Shown here: piece after piece, positions 15,767 through 24,189 of the stretch | Numbering within the stretch: the first letter of the stretch is position 1 | Layout: each line of letters starts with the position of its first letter | Assembly (NCBI RefSeq): GCF_042237075.1 | Contig: NZ_JBCGDC010000022.1 | Location: 14,705 to 78,704 of the forward strand | DNA length: 64,000 nucleotides | Direction of reading: 5' to 3' | DNA from: Polymorphospora lycopeni | GTDB taxonomy: Bacteria; Actinomycetota; Actinomycetes; Mycobacteriales; Micromonosporaceae | Made by a program: the position numbers and the translations under genes | Notes under the pieces: model-generated | What the model was told of the DNA's origin: nothing | The model's input: only the letters and a program-made list of their open reading frames with translations | The model's database searches: none

Positions 15767-17229
15767 CCCAGACCATCGACCACGTCGCGCTGCTGCCCGC
15801 ATACCTCGCGGCCGGCACCGCCGTACTCGTGCTGCTGACCGACCTGCTCGTCGGCCGGCGCGGCCCGACGCTCGCGGTCGCCATGATCGGTGCCGCCGGC
15901 ACGGCGGTCGGTGCGGTGCTGGTCGGTCGGGGTGCCGACCGGGAGACGTTCTGCACCGTCGACGGCTGCTCCTGGCTCGCCACCAGCCGGGGGGCGCTCG
16001 TCGCCACCGTCTTCGCGGTGCTCACCCTGGGCGTGCTCCTGCTGTCCGGGCCGCTGCTGCGGGCCGGGGCGGTGCCGGCGGGGGAGTACTGCTTCCTGCT
16101 GGCCTGCTCGATGACCGGCGGTGTCGTCCTCGGCGCGGCCGGCGATCTGATCACGCTGATCGTGGCGCTGGAGACCCTCACCATCCCGCTCTACATCCTG
16201 GTCGGCCTGCGCCGTCGGACCGTCGCCAGCGCCGAGGCGGCCATGACCTTCTTCCTGGTCAGTGTCGTGGCGACGGCGGTCACCCTGCTGGGGGCGGCGC
16301 TGCTCTACGCCGTACGCGGCACGCTGCACCTGGCCACGCTCGCCGCCGCCCCGGCGCTCGACGCGGGCGCCGAGGCCCGGCTGGGCCGGGTGGCGGTCGT
16401 CCTGCTGCTCGCCGGCCTGGCGTTCAAGGTGGCGGCCGTGCCACTGCACGCCTGGGCGCCGGCCACCTACGACGGGGCACCGCTGCCGGTCGCCGCCTAC
16501 CTCTCCACCGCGTCGAAGCTCGGCGGGGTCGTCGCCGTGATCGCGGTCGTCGTCGACGGCCTCGGGCCCTGGCTGGCCGTCAGCGGCCCGGCGCTGGCCG
16601 TGCTCGCCGTACTGACGATGACTGTCGGTAACCTCGTCGCGTTGCGGCAGACCCGGATGGTGCGGCTGCTGGCGTGGTCGTCGGTGGCCCAGGCCGGCTA
16701 CATCCTGGCTCCGCTCGGGGCGGCCGCTGCCATCGCCGGGCGCGACGCTGACGCGCTGTCGGTGGCCGTCGCCGCGACCGTCGCGTACGCGGTCTTCTTC
16801 GTCGTCCTCGAACTCGCCGCCTTCGCGTCGGTGGTGGCGCTGCGTCCGCCGGACGCCGACGGCGGCGAGATCGCCGCCTACCGGGGGGCCGGGCGGCGGC
16901 ACCCCGTGGTCGCCGCCGCGTTCGTGTTGGCCCTGGTCGGGCTCGCCGGGCTGCCGCCCGGCCTGGCCGGTCTGTTCGCCAAGGTGGTCGTGGTCCGCTC
17001 GCTGCTCGACGGCGGTGCCGGCTGGCTGGCCGTCGTGGTGGCACTCAACGCGGTGGTCGGGCTCGCCTACTACCTGCGCGTCTGCGGCACCCTCTACGCC
17101 GCCGGTGAGGCGGCCGGAACCGCCCGGCGGGTGCCCTGGACGGTCGGGCTCGCGTTGGCGGGTGCGACCGCGGTCGCCGTGGTCGTCGGGTTCGCCCCGC
17201 AGACGGTCCTGGACGCCGTCCAGCTCTGA
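15763..17229 (+). CDS. nuoN: NADH-quinone oxidoreductase subunit N (antiporter-like)
   Basis: A 488-residue proton-pumping subunit, last gene of the cluster. Visible motifs are ITLIVALETLTIPLYILVGL, FKVAAVPLHAWAPATYDGAPLPVAAYLSTASKLGG and VRLLAWSSVAQAGYILAPLG. Longer in-frame starts exist inside the repeat upstream, but ATG 15763 begins the family sequence MTQTIDHVALLPAYL and overlaps the stop of repeat copy 2. Downstream is a 107-bp gap to htpX. Confidence 0.94.
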   Translation: MTQTIDHVALLPAYLAAGTAVLVLLTDLLVGRRGPTLAVAMIGAAGTAVGAVLVGRGADRETFCTVDGCSWLATSRGALVATVFAVLTLGVLLLSGPLLRAGAVPAGEYCFLLACSMTGGVVLGAAGDLITLIVALETLTIPLYILVGLRRRTVASAEAAMTFFLVSVVATAVTLLGAALLYAVRGTLHLATLAAAPALDAGAEARLGRVAVVLLLAGLAFKVAAVPLHAWAPATYDGAPLPVAAYLSTASKLGGVVAVIAVVVDGLGPWLAVSGPALAVLAVLTMTVGNLVALRQTRMVRLLAWSSVAQAGYILAPLGAAAAIAGRDADALSVAVAATVAYAVFFVVLELAAFASVVALRPPDADGGEIAAYRGAGRRHPVVAAAFVLALVGLAGLPPGLAGLFAKVVVVRSLLDGGAGWLAVVVALNAVVGLAYYLRVCGTLYAAGEAAGTARRVPWTVGLALAGATAVAVVVGFAPQTVLDAVQL

Positions 17230-17336
17230 CCAACCTACTTTCAGGTAACTCACAGTGATAACCAGGATGGTTGCTGGGTAGTTCGGTGTTGTACCGGTCA
17301 GCGGGTCCACGAGACCCGTGCACCGAAGGAGTGATC

Positions 17337-18218
17337 GTGCACAACCACCGCAACGGACTCAAGACAGCCGCTCTTCTGGGCCTGCTCACCGCGATGATCC
17401 TGGGCGTCGGCTACTGGTTCGGCGGGAGTTCCGGTCTGGTCATCGCCGTGGTCGTCTCGCTCGCCATGAACGCCGGCACCTACTTCTGGTCGGACAAGCT
17501 GGCGTTGCGTGCGATGCGTGCCCGCCCGGTCAGCGAGGCGGAGTTCCCGGCCCTCTACCAGATGGTCCGGGAGCTTTCGACCGAGGCCGGCCAGCCGATG
17601 CCGCGCCTCTACGTGAGCCCGACCGCCCAGCCCAACGCTTTCGCCACCGGCCGTAACCCGCGCAACGCCGCCGTCGCCGTCACCCACGGCATCACACAGA
17701 TCCTCGACTACCGGGAGCTGCGCGGAGTCATCGGCCACGAACTGTCCCACGTCTACAACCGGGACATCCTGATCTCCAGCGTCGCCGCGGGTCTGGCCGG
17801 CATCATCACCACGCTGGCCAACCTGGCATTGTTCCTGCCGCTCGGCGGCAACGACGAGGACTCGCCGAACCCTGCTGTGCTGCTGATGATGCTGATCCTC
17901 GGCCCGCTGGCCGCGACGGTGATCCAACTCGCGATCAGCCGGAACCGCGAATACCAGGCCGACGCGTCCGGCGCCCGCCTGACCGGCGACCCGCTCGCGC
18001 GGGCCAGCGCACTACGCAAGATCCACGCTGGTACGCAGCAGATCCCGCTGCCGGCGCAGGGCCAGCTCGCCAGCACCGCCCACCTGATGATCGACAACCC
18101 GCTGCGTGGTGGCGGCCTGGCCGGGCTGTTCTCGACCCACCCGCCGATGAGCGAGCGGGTGAGCCGGCTGGAGCGAATGGCGGCCCAGTCCGTCGGCCCG
18201 GTGCGTTACCAACGCTGA
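17337..18218 (+). CDS. htpX: Membrane zinc metalloprotease HtpX
   Basis: A 293-residue inner-membrane protease for quality control of membrane proteins. Two N-terminal hydrophobic segments precede the zinc site VIGHELSHVYNRDIL, and the third ligand lies in NREYQADASGARLTG. Two further hydrophobic segments lie between. The C-terminal SLF-type STHPPMSERVSRLERM is typical. GTG 17337 is favoured because GAAGGAG (17325-17331) sits 5 nt upstream; an in-frame GTG at 17331 is possible. Confidence 0.93.
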   Translation: MHNHRNGLKTAALLGLLTAMILGVGYWFGGSSGLVIAVVVSLAMNAGTYFWSDKLALRAMRARPVSEAEFPALYQMVRELSTEAGQPMPRLYVSPTAQPNAFATGRNPRNAAVAVTHGITQILDYRELRGVIGHELSHVYNRDILISSVAAGLAGIITTLANLALFLPLGGNDEDSPNPAVLLMMLILGPLAATVIQLAISRNREYQADASGARLTGDPLARASALRKIHAGTQQIPLPAQGQLASTAHLMIDNPLRGGGLAGLFSTHPPMSERVSRLERMAAQSVGPVRYQR

Positions 18219-18246
18219 GACGGCGATCACCGGTAATCTCCTCCCG

Positions 18247-18285
18247 CCCCCGCGGCCCTCACGTTAGGGTCGCGGGGGCTTTCGC
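18247..18285 (+). terminator. Intrinsic terminator after htpX
   Basis: 13-bp stem CCCCCGCGGCCCT / AGGGTCGCGGGGG with one G-T pair and a 6-nt loop, followed by CTTTCG. Confidence 0.85.
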
Positions 18286-18314
18286 TCGTTACGTCACGGA
18301 GGGGGAAGACGGCT

Positions 18315-19586
18315 GTGGCCGCGTTGCGTCAGTACGTGGAAGTGTGGCGGATTCCGGGTGCACCCCTGCTGCTGACCGCGGGGGTGCTGGCCCGGCTCGG
18401 GATCGGCATCACCCCGCTAGCCCTCCTCCTGGTCGTCGAGAGAGTCACCGGCAGCTACGCGCTCGCCGCGGTCGCCGGCGGGATCTACGCCCTCGCCGGG
18501 GCCGCGTTGAGCCCGATCGCCGGGCGGATCGCCGACCGGGTCGGCCCGACCCCGGTGCTGCTGGTCACCGCCGTCGCCCACCCGCTGGCCCTGGTCGGCC
18601 TGCTGATCGCCAGCGGCTTCGGCGCCGACGCGCTGACCGCCATCTACATCGCCGCGGCGCTGGCCGGTGCGACGTACCCGCCGCTGAGCGCCGCCATCCG
18701 CGGTGCCTGGAACGACCACACCGAGCCCGCCTCCGGCCGCTACCACCTGCGCAACACGGCACTGGCCGCCGAAACCTCCCTCTTCGAGGTGGTCTTCGTG
18801 CTCGGCCCGCTCCTGGTGGCCGCCTTCGTGCTGTTCGCCGACGCCGCCGCCGCGCTGGTCGGGGCGGCGGTGGTGACGCTGGTCGGCACCATCACCGTCG
18901 CGCTCGGCCGGGCGATGCGCGGCTGGCGGCCGCACCCGGCCGACGGCCACGCCCGTGGGCTCGGACCGCTGCGGCTCACCGGCTTCCCGGCCCTGCTGCT
19001 CTGCGTCGGCGGGCTGGGCATCGCGTTCGGCGCCGCCGGGGTCACCGTGCCGGCGTACGCCACCTCGCACAGCGCCGGTGACGCGGAGAGCCTCGCCGGC
19101 GTGCTGCTGGCCGTCTGGGGCGTCGGCAGTGCCGCCGGCGGCATCTGGTTCGGCACCCGGCGACCGGCGCGACGGATGGCCCGCCAGTTCGCCTGGCTGC
19201 TCGCCGCCGTCGCCGCCAGCTTCCTGGTGTTCGCCGTCATGCCCGACCCGATCGCACTGGGGATCGCGCTCGTCATCGGTGGCGCGGTGATCGCACCGGC
19301 GCTCACCCTGGAGAACACGATGGTCGGCCGGATCTCGCCCGGGAGCATGCTCAACGAGGCGTACACCTGGGTCGTCACGACCGCGGTCGCGGCGAGCGCG
19401 GTCGGTGGCTCCGTGGCCGGCCTGATCGTGGACCAGCGCGGGGGAGTGCCGTGGGCGTTCGTCTTCGCCGGTACGGCGGTCGCGTTCGCCGCCCTCGTCG
19501 CGGCCCTGCCGGCCGGCTCGATCGCCCGTGCCGACGCGCTCGCGGTCGCCCGGCTGGAGCAGACGCTGGCGACCGACCCGGTCTGA
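18315..19586 (+). CDS. MFS transporter
   Basis: A 423-residue major-facilitator protein with about 12 hydrophobic segments. The loop 2-3 motif is SPIAGRIADRVGPTPVLLVT; the central region is short. The second half carries AVWGVGSAAGGIWFGTRRPARRMARQ, with a weaker loop motif. Efflux-type members look similar, but no substrate or regulator gene is adjacent. The GTG at 18315 opens MAALRQYVEVWRIPG and follows GGAGGGGGAAG. The gene is alone between two terminators. Confidence 0.82.
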   Translation: MAALRQYVEVWRIPGAPLLLTAGVLARLGIGITPLALLLVVERVTGSYALAAVAGGIYALAGAALSPIAGRIADRVGPTPVLLVTAVAHPLALVGLLIASGFGADALTAIYIAAALAGATYPPLSAAIRGAWNDHTEPASGRYHLRNTALAAETSLFEVVFVLGPLLVAAFVLFADAAAALVGAAVVTLVGTITVALGRAMRGWRPHPADGHARGLGPLRLTGFPALLLCVGGLGIAFGAAGVTVPAYATSHSAGDAESLAGVLLAVWGVGSAAGGIWFGTRRPARRMARQFAWLLAAVAASFLVFAVMPDPIALGIALVIGGAVIAPALTLENTMVGRISPGSMLNEAYTWVVTTAVAASAVGGSVAGLIVDQRGGVPWAFVFAGTAVAFAALVAALPAGSIARADALAVARLEQTLATDPV

Positions 19587-19601
19587 TCCCGGTCGTGCGA
19601 A

Positions 19602-19638
19602 CCGCCGCCCGTCCGGCCCTCGGCCAGGCGGGCGGCGG
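19602..19638. terminator. Bidirectional terminator hairpin
   Basis: 10-bp stem CCGCCGCCCG / CGGGCGGCGG with an inner GGCC-ctc-GGCC stem, between the converging MFS and yajQ genes. Confidence 0.75.
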
Positions 19639-19651
19639 CGGTCGTACGGCG

Positions 19652-20146
19652 CTACCGGTAGTTGGTGAACTGGAGCGCGACGCCGAAGTCCTCGGCCTTG
19701 AGCAGGTTGATGACGGCTTGGAGGTCGTCCTTCTTCTTGCCGGTGACCCGGAGTTGGTCGCCCTGGATCTGCGCCTGCACGCCCTTCGGGCCCTCCTCGC
19801 GGATCTTCTTGCTGATCGCCTTCGCCTTGTCGGAGTCGATGCCCTGGATGACCTTCGCGTCGATCCGGTAGGTCTTACCGGACGCTCGCGGGTCGCCGGC
19901 GTCCAGCGCCTTGAGCGAGATGTTGCGCTTCACCAGCTTGTCCTTGAAGACGTCGAGGGCGGCCTTGACCCGCTCCTCCGTCTCGGCCTGGAGACTGATC
20001 GCCTCCTCACCGGCCCAGTTGATCTCCGCTCCGGTGCCCCGGAAGTCGAAGCGTGTGGAGAGCTCTTTCTCGGCCTGTCGGAGGGCGTTGTCGATCTCCT
20101 GCCGGTCGACCTTGCTGACGATGTCGAACGACGGGTTCGCTGCCAT
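19652..20146 (-). CDS. YajQ family nucleotide-binding protein
   Basis: A 164-residue cytosolic protein of the YajQ family (two ferredoxin-like halves). The start MAANPSFDIVSKVDRQEIDNAL and the end EDFGVALQFTNYR are diagnostic, as is KLVKRNISLKALD in the middle. Xanthomonas YajQ homologues bind cyclic-di-GMP. This is notable because a GGDEF-EAL protein is encoded 1 kb away, though a link is only suggestive. ATG 20146 is chosen over ATG 20152 because AGGAG lies 7 nt upstream of it. Confidence 0.93.
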   Translation of the reverse strand: MAANPSFDIVSKVDRQEIDNALRQAEKELSTRFDFRGTGAEINWAGEEAISLQAETEERVKAALDVFKDKLVKRNISLKALDAGDPRASGKTYRIDAKVIQGIDSDKAKAISKKIREEGPKGVQAQIQGDQLRVTGKKKDDLQAVINLLKAEDFGVALQFTNYR

Positions 20147-20291
20147 GATCATGCTCCTGCGTCTGGCGATATGAAGGTGTTTTGGGCTGTTCGTCGGTGC
20201 TGCGACATGCCGACCGTACCCGGTTGCGTTGGGGTCGGGTGGTACCGCTATCCTTGCTTCCGCTGCCGCAGGAAACACGGCGGCACGCCCA

Positions 20292-20372
20292 GGCGGGTTG
20301 CCCGAGCGGCCAATGGGAGCGGACTGTAAATCCGTCGCGAAAGCTACAGAGGTTCGAATCCTCTACCCGCCA
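20292..20372 (+). tRNA. tRNA-Tyr (GTA)
   Basis: Class II tRNA with a long variable arm. The acceptor stem GGCGGGT pairs with ACCCGCC (discriminator A at 20372), the anticodon GTA is at 20326-20328, and the T loop is GGTTCGAATCC. CCA is not fully encoded. Confidence 0.97.
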
Positions 20373-20386
20373 CAGGAACAGGTGAC

Positions 20387-20421
20387 ACGGCCCCGGTCCA
20401 GCAGAGCTGGACCGGGGCCGT
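20387..20421 (+). terminator. Terminator after tRNA-Tyr
   Basis: 15-bp stem centred on GGCCCCGGTCCAG / CTGGACCGGGGCC with a 5-nt loop, 14 bases after the tRNA. It is followed by TGCCGTTGG rather than a clean U tract. Confidence 0.85.
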
Positions 20422-20974
20422 TGCCGTTGGGGATGGTCGCCGGTTCGTCGGGCGACGAAGGCGGCCACCGGGTCGCCCGCTCCGGTGCCACCGTGCCAGT
20501 CGGGGGCACCGGAGTCGCCCGCAGCCGGGGCCGGTCGGTCCGTAGCCGCCGAGTGGGTGGCTCGGCTAGGGGCGGGAGACCCTGGGCGGAAGAGCTGCGC
20601 CATGTTACATAGGTGAGTATCGAAATTCTCCGAAGGCTGCGTCCGCGAGCCCTGGATTGCCCCGGCTCGTTGGTCGCCCGCTTCGGCGATCGGCGAAAAC
20701 CGGCACGAAGGTTCGACAGGGACTAAAATCCGAAAGATGTCGTTTGTCAGACCGGCAGAGGTTTGACTGAGAGGTCTTATTGGACGAACCACGAATGATC
20801 GCTGACGGGCGGCGGACCTCGTACGTTGCGTCCGGGCGGGTCATCCGTGCTGCCGAACGGTTAAAGTTCGGCGCACTGTTCGGTTGACACCGCGCAACGG
20901 CTTTGCCGGTTCACCAGGCTGTGGCACCATCATGGAACCTTCACCTTCCTTGGCCTTTTCGATAGGAGCAGCAG
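20422..20974. other. Long non-coding stretch upstream of the small peptide gene
   Basis: About 550 bp with visibly lower GC from 20600 on and no reading frame showing the local codon bias. It contains a 7-bp hairpin GCCGAAC-GGTTAAA-GTTCGGC (20852-20872) and a consensus -35-like TTGACA (20884-20889) without a good -10 at 16-18 nt. It probably holds the promoter and a long leader for the peptide/GGDEF-EAL unit. I do not recognise a known riboswitch in it. Confidence 0.4.
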
Positions 20975-21169
20975 ATGCGTGCAAAATGGTCGGGCCGCCG
21001 GATCGGCTCGGGCTTGGCGCTCGTTGCGCTCGTCGGTGGCATCGTCGGTGCCCAACTTGTCAACAGGCCCCAGGCCGGCTACGACTGGGCCGGCTACGAC
21101 TGGGCGAAGGTCACCGACACGGTCGTCGACACCCCCGCTACGCCTCAGAGTCTCACCATCGCACCGTAA
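20975..21169 (+). CDS. Small exported or membrane peptide with GYDWA tandem repeat
   Basis: A 64-residue peptide of no family I recognise. Residues 1-11 are basic (MRAKWSGRRIG), 12-28 form one hydrophobic segment (SGLALVALVGGIVGAQL), and the remainder is a short outer tail containing AGYDW twice in tandem, then a Thr/Pro-rich end. The sequence fits an uncleaved anchor or a signal peptide. ATG 20975 has AGGAG 6 nt upstream and the frame has normal GC3, so it is probably a true gene. It lies 45 bp before the GGDEF-EAL gene on the same strand, which suggests a shared transcript. Confidence 0.65.
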   Translation: MRAKWSGRRIGSGLALVALVGGIVGAQLVNRPQAGYDWAGYDWAKVTDTVVDTPATPQSLTIAP

Positions 21170-21214
21170 TCCGCGTCCGCGCGGACACTCCGGCGCGAGT
21201 GGCGAAGGAGCCGG

Positions 21215-23773
21215 ATGCCAAGGCCCCAGCCGTCACCCCGGCGTTCCCCTGACCACGCCTGGTTGATCACGGGGCCGCTGGCGCTTCTCGCTGTGGTGAT
21301 GTCGACAGCCCTCGGGCTGATCGACGACCAGGAGGCGGGTCGAGTCGCCCGGGATTCCGGCACCGAACTGTTCCTTTCCCTCCTACTGCTCGCCGTCATG
21401 GTGGCGGTGGCGATCCCGAATCTCCATTTCGTGATTCGCCGCCAGGCGTTCGTTCTCACGCTGACCGAGATCTCCTTCGTCCTGGCGCTGTTCTACTTCC
21501 GGCCGCTGACGGTCGTGGTGATCGCCACCATCGCGGCCTTCGTCACCCAGATCAGACGCCGGGTCAGCCCGACGAAGCTCTGGTTCAACGTGGCCAAGGA
21601 GGCCGCCAGCACCTCACTGGCCGGCCTCGTGCTCTACGCCTTCCCGCCGATCGAGGGGGTCGGACCGGGCACCTGGGGAATCCTGTTCGCCGCCGTGAGC
21701 ACCCACACCCTGGTCGGGCTCGCGGCCGTGATCGGGGTCATCACGGTGGTCCAGGGGTCGCCGGCCGGGCTGGAGGTCGCCCGCACCGCCGCGCCGACCC
21801 TGGTCACCGCGGCGATCAACGTGTCGCTCGGGCTGGTCGTCCTCATCGCCCTGGAAACCACCTGGTGGGCGATCGTGCTGGTTATCGTGCTGACCGGCGC
21901 GCTCGGGCTGGTCTACCGCTCGTACGCCCAGTTCTTCCGCCAGCACCGCACCCTCGCCGACATGTACGACCTCACCCGGGCGATGAGCGAGAGCGGTCAG
22001 GACGGAACGCTCGCCGACTCGCTGCTGGGCCGGGTACGCGTCCTCATGCAGGCCGAATACGCGACGCTGTGGCTGCCGGCACAGGGGCGGCACCCCGAGG
22101 TGCTGCTGACCGCCCGGGTCGACGATCCGGGTCTGCTCGACCTGGCGCGTACGCCGGCCGTCGCCCGGGCCCGGGCGATCAAGGCGAAGAAGACGGTGGC
22201 GGTCGGCAGCCGGCTCGGCGGCGACGAGGAACTGCGGGCCGGCCTGCGGGAGGCGGACGGCGTCAAGGACGTCATCGTCGTACCGTTGCGGTCGGGCCAG
22301 GCCGTGATCGGCTCGCTGGAGGTGGTCAACCGGCTCGGCGAGACCACCCACTTCCTGCCCGGCGACGTGCCGATCTTCGAGACGATCGCCGCGCACGCCG
22401 CGGTCGCGCTGGAGAACTCCCGGCTGGTCGACCGGCTGCGGTACGACGCCTACCACGACGGGCTGACCGCCCTGCCGAACCGCCGGCGGGTCCTCGGCGC
22501 GCTGGAGGAGGCCGTACAGGTCTGCGCCCCCGACGAGGTGGTGGCGGTCCTGCTGTTCGACGTCGACGCGCTACGTCAGGTGAACGAGTCCCTCGGGCAC
22601 GCCGCCGGTGACCGGGTGCTGGTCGAGGTGGCGGCCCGGTTGCGGTCGTCGTCGCCGTCGGCGGCGCTCGTCGGCCGGATCGGCGGCGACGAGTTCGTGG
22701 TGACCCTGCGTGCGGAGAGCGCCGAGGCGGCGCTCGCGCTGGCGACCGAGCTGCGCGAGCAGACCCACGACCAGATGGTGTTCGGCACCCTCACCCTCGA
22801 CGTCGACACCGCGGTCGGGGTGGCGATCCATCCGGACCATGGCAGTGACCCGGCGACCCTCGTGCAGCGGGCCGGCCTGGCCGCCACCGCGGCCAAGTCG
22901 ATGCCCGGCAGCGTCCAACTGTTCAACGCCGGCCTGGAATCCCGGTCCGTACGCCGTCTCGGGCTCGCCGGCGACCTGAGCCGCGCGCTCGACAACGACG
23001 AGTTGAAGGTCTACTTCCAGCCCAAGGTGACGCTGGACGGCGACCGGCGTCTGGTGGGCGTGGAGTGCCTGGCCCGCTGGGAGCACCCCGCGCACGGCGC
23101 GGTCTCGCCCGAGGACTTCGTGGCGGTGGCCGAGCACACCGGGCAGCTCGGCCGGTTGACCGAGTCGGTGCTCCGCGAGGGGCTACGCCGCTCCCGGGAG
23201 TGGAGTGATCCGAATCACCCGCTGGCGGTGGCGGTCAACCTGTCGGCGCGCACGCTGACCGACCCGTACTTCCCGGCCCGGGTCCAGGAGCTGCTGGCCG
23301 AGTTCGAGGTCGCGCCCGAGCTGCTGACCTTCGAAATCAAGGAAGCCGGCGTCCTGGACGGCACCGACCGGCCGATGCCCACCCTGCGCCGGTTGCGCGA
23401 CATCGGGGTACGCCTCTCCGTCGACGACTTCGGCACCGGCTACTCGTCGCTGTCCTACCTGCGCCGGCTGCCGGTCCACGAGGTCAAGGTCGACCGTTCG
23501 TTCGTGCAGGGGATGGCGACCGACCCGGGGGACCTGGCGATCGTCAACGCCGTGGTGACGCTGTCGCAGCAGTTCGGGCTGACCGTCGTGGCCGAAGGGG
23601 TGGAGAGCGAGCTGACCCTGGAGCTGCTTCAGGACATCGGCTGCCAGATCGGGCAGGGGTTCCTCTTCAGCCGGCCGCTGCCGTACGAGCGGCTGGAGGC
23701 GTGGTTCGGCGCCCAGTCCGAGTCGGACCTGTCGCTCACCAGCGACGTACGCCGCCTGCGGGCAGTGCCCTGA
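21215..23773 (+). CDS. Membrane GAF-GGDEF-EAL protein (cyclic-di-GMP turnover)
   Basis: An 852-residue protein expected to make and/or degrade cyclic-di-GMP at the membrane. Residues about 20-245 hold several hydrophobic segments resembling a MASE-type sensor. A GAF-like domain follows at about 255-410 (VKDVIVVPLRSGQAVIGSLEVVNR, IAAHAAVALENSRL). The GGDEF domain (about 415-570) has an intact RIGGDEFVV. The EAL domain (about 585-835) has ECLARWEHP in the EAL position, VDDFGTGYSSLSYL and VVAEGVE, so metal and catalytic residues look largely intact. FEIKEAGVL replaces the usual EITE, one change that might weaken hydrolysis. AAGGAG lies 4 nt before ATG 21215. Dual activity is possible but not decidable from sequence. 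Confidence 0.9.
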   Translation: MPRPQPSPRRSPDHAWLITGPLALLAVVMSTALGLIDDQEAGRVARDSGTELFLSLLLLAVMVAVAIPNLHFVIRRQAFVLTLTEISFVLALFYFRPLTVVVIATIAAFVTQIRRRVSPTKLWFNVAKEAASTSLAGLVLYAFPPIEGVGPGTWGILFAAVSTHTLVGLAAVIGVITVVQGSPAGLEVARTAAPTLVTAAINVSLGLVVLIALETTWWAIVLVIVLTGALGLVYRSYAQFFRQHRTLADMYDLTRAMSESGQDGTLADSLLGRVRVLMQAEYATLWLPAQGRHPEVLLTARVDDPGLLDLARTPAVARARAIKAKKTVAVGSRLGGDEELRAGLREADGVKDVIVVPLRSGQAVIGSLEVVNRLGETTHFLPGDVPIFETIAAHAAVALENSRLVDRLRYDAYHDGLTALPNRRRVLGALEEAVQVCAPDEVVAVLLFDVDALRQVNESLGHAAGDRVLVEVAARLRSSSPSAALVGRIGGDEFVVTLRAESAEAALALATELREQTHDQMVFGTLTLDVDTAVGVAIHPDHGSDPATLVQRAGLAATAAKSMPGSVQLFNAGLESRSVRRLGLAGDLSRALDNDELKVYFQPKVTLDGDRRLVGVECLARWEHPAHGAVSPEDFVAVAEHTGQLGRLTESVLREGLRRSREWSDPNHPLAVAVNLSARTLTDPYFPARVQELLAEFEVAPELLTFEIKEAGVLDGTDRPMPTLRRLRDIGVRLSVDDFGTGYSSLSYLRRLPVHEVKVDRSFVQGMATDPGDLAIVNAVVTLSQQFGLTVVAEGVESELTLELLQDIGCQIGQGFLFSRPLPYERLEAWFGAQSESDLSLTSDVRRLRAVP

Positions 23774-23887
23774 CCTGCGGCTTTGTCCTCCGGTCGGCCC
23801 GCCGGCAGGGGGCCGGGGGATCTGATTTCTCCTCCCGCCGGGGGCCGTGTATTCTTCTCCTGCGCGCCTTTCGAGGAGATAGCGTGC

Positions 23888-23960
23888 GCCCCCTTAGCTC
23901 AGTCGGCAGAGCGTCTCCATGGTAAGGAGAAGGTCTACGGTTCGATTCCGTAAGGGGGCT
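23888..23960 (+). tRNA. tRNA-Thr (GGT)
   Basis: 73 nt. Acceptor GCCCCCT / AGGGGGC, anticodon GGT at 23921-23923 in loop ATGGTAA, T loop GGTTCGATTCC, discriminator T. CCA is not encoded. Confidence 0.96.
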
Positions 23961-23988
23961 CAGAGGGTTCTCGTTGGGACCCGCCCAC

Positions 23989-24061
23989 AGCGGTGTAGCT
24001 CAGTTGGTAGAGCAAACGGCTCATAATCGTTGTGTCGCCGGTTCAAGTCCGGCCACCGCTA
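23989..24061 (+). tRNA. tRNA-Met (CAT), elongator type
   Basis: 73 nt, 28 bases after tRNA-Thr. Acceptor AGCGGTG / CACCGCT, anticodon CAT at 24022-24024, T arm GCCGG-TTCAAGT-CCGGC. The fully paired acceptor end and the lack of three G-C pairs next to the anticodon loop argue against an initiator tRNA. A CAT tRNA-Ile modified to lysidine is the less likely alternative. Confidence 0.93.
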
Positions 24062-24189
24062 CTTTCGGTGCCGGACGACTCCGGTGACCGGATCTGCGGG
24101 TGCCACGGGCACCCGCTTTGCGTGTCCAGGTAGGCAAGGTCTACGCTGGCTCGTCGTAGTTGTTTCGCTAGCGAGGAAGGCACCCCGCC

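Noticed and set aside
13477..17310. 1277-codon reverse-strand open frame opposite nuoL-nuoN
   Set aside because: Composition is Asp/Gln/Arg/His-rich with no recognisable domain; the forward strand holds three well-defined nuo genes.
20605..20844. 79-codon reverse-strand frame in the gap after tRNA-Tyr
   Set aside because: No ribosome-binding site, atypical codon use and no recognisable motif.
20884..20929. TTGACA as a promoter for the small peptide gene
   Set aside because: No acceptable -10 box lies 16-18 nt downstream, so it was not listed as a promoter.
23989..24061. tRNA with CAT anticodon as initiator tRNA
   Set aside because: The first acceptor pair is matched (A-T) and the anticodon stem lacks the three consecutive G-C pairs of initiators.
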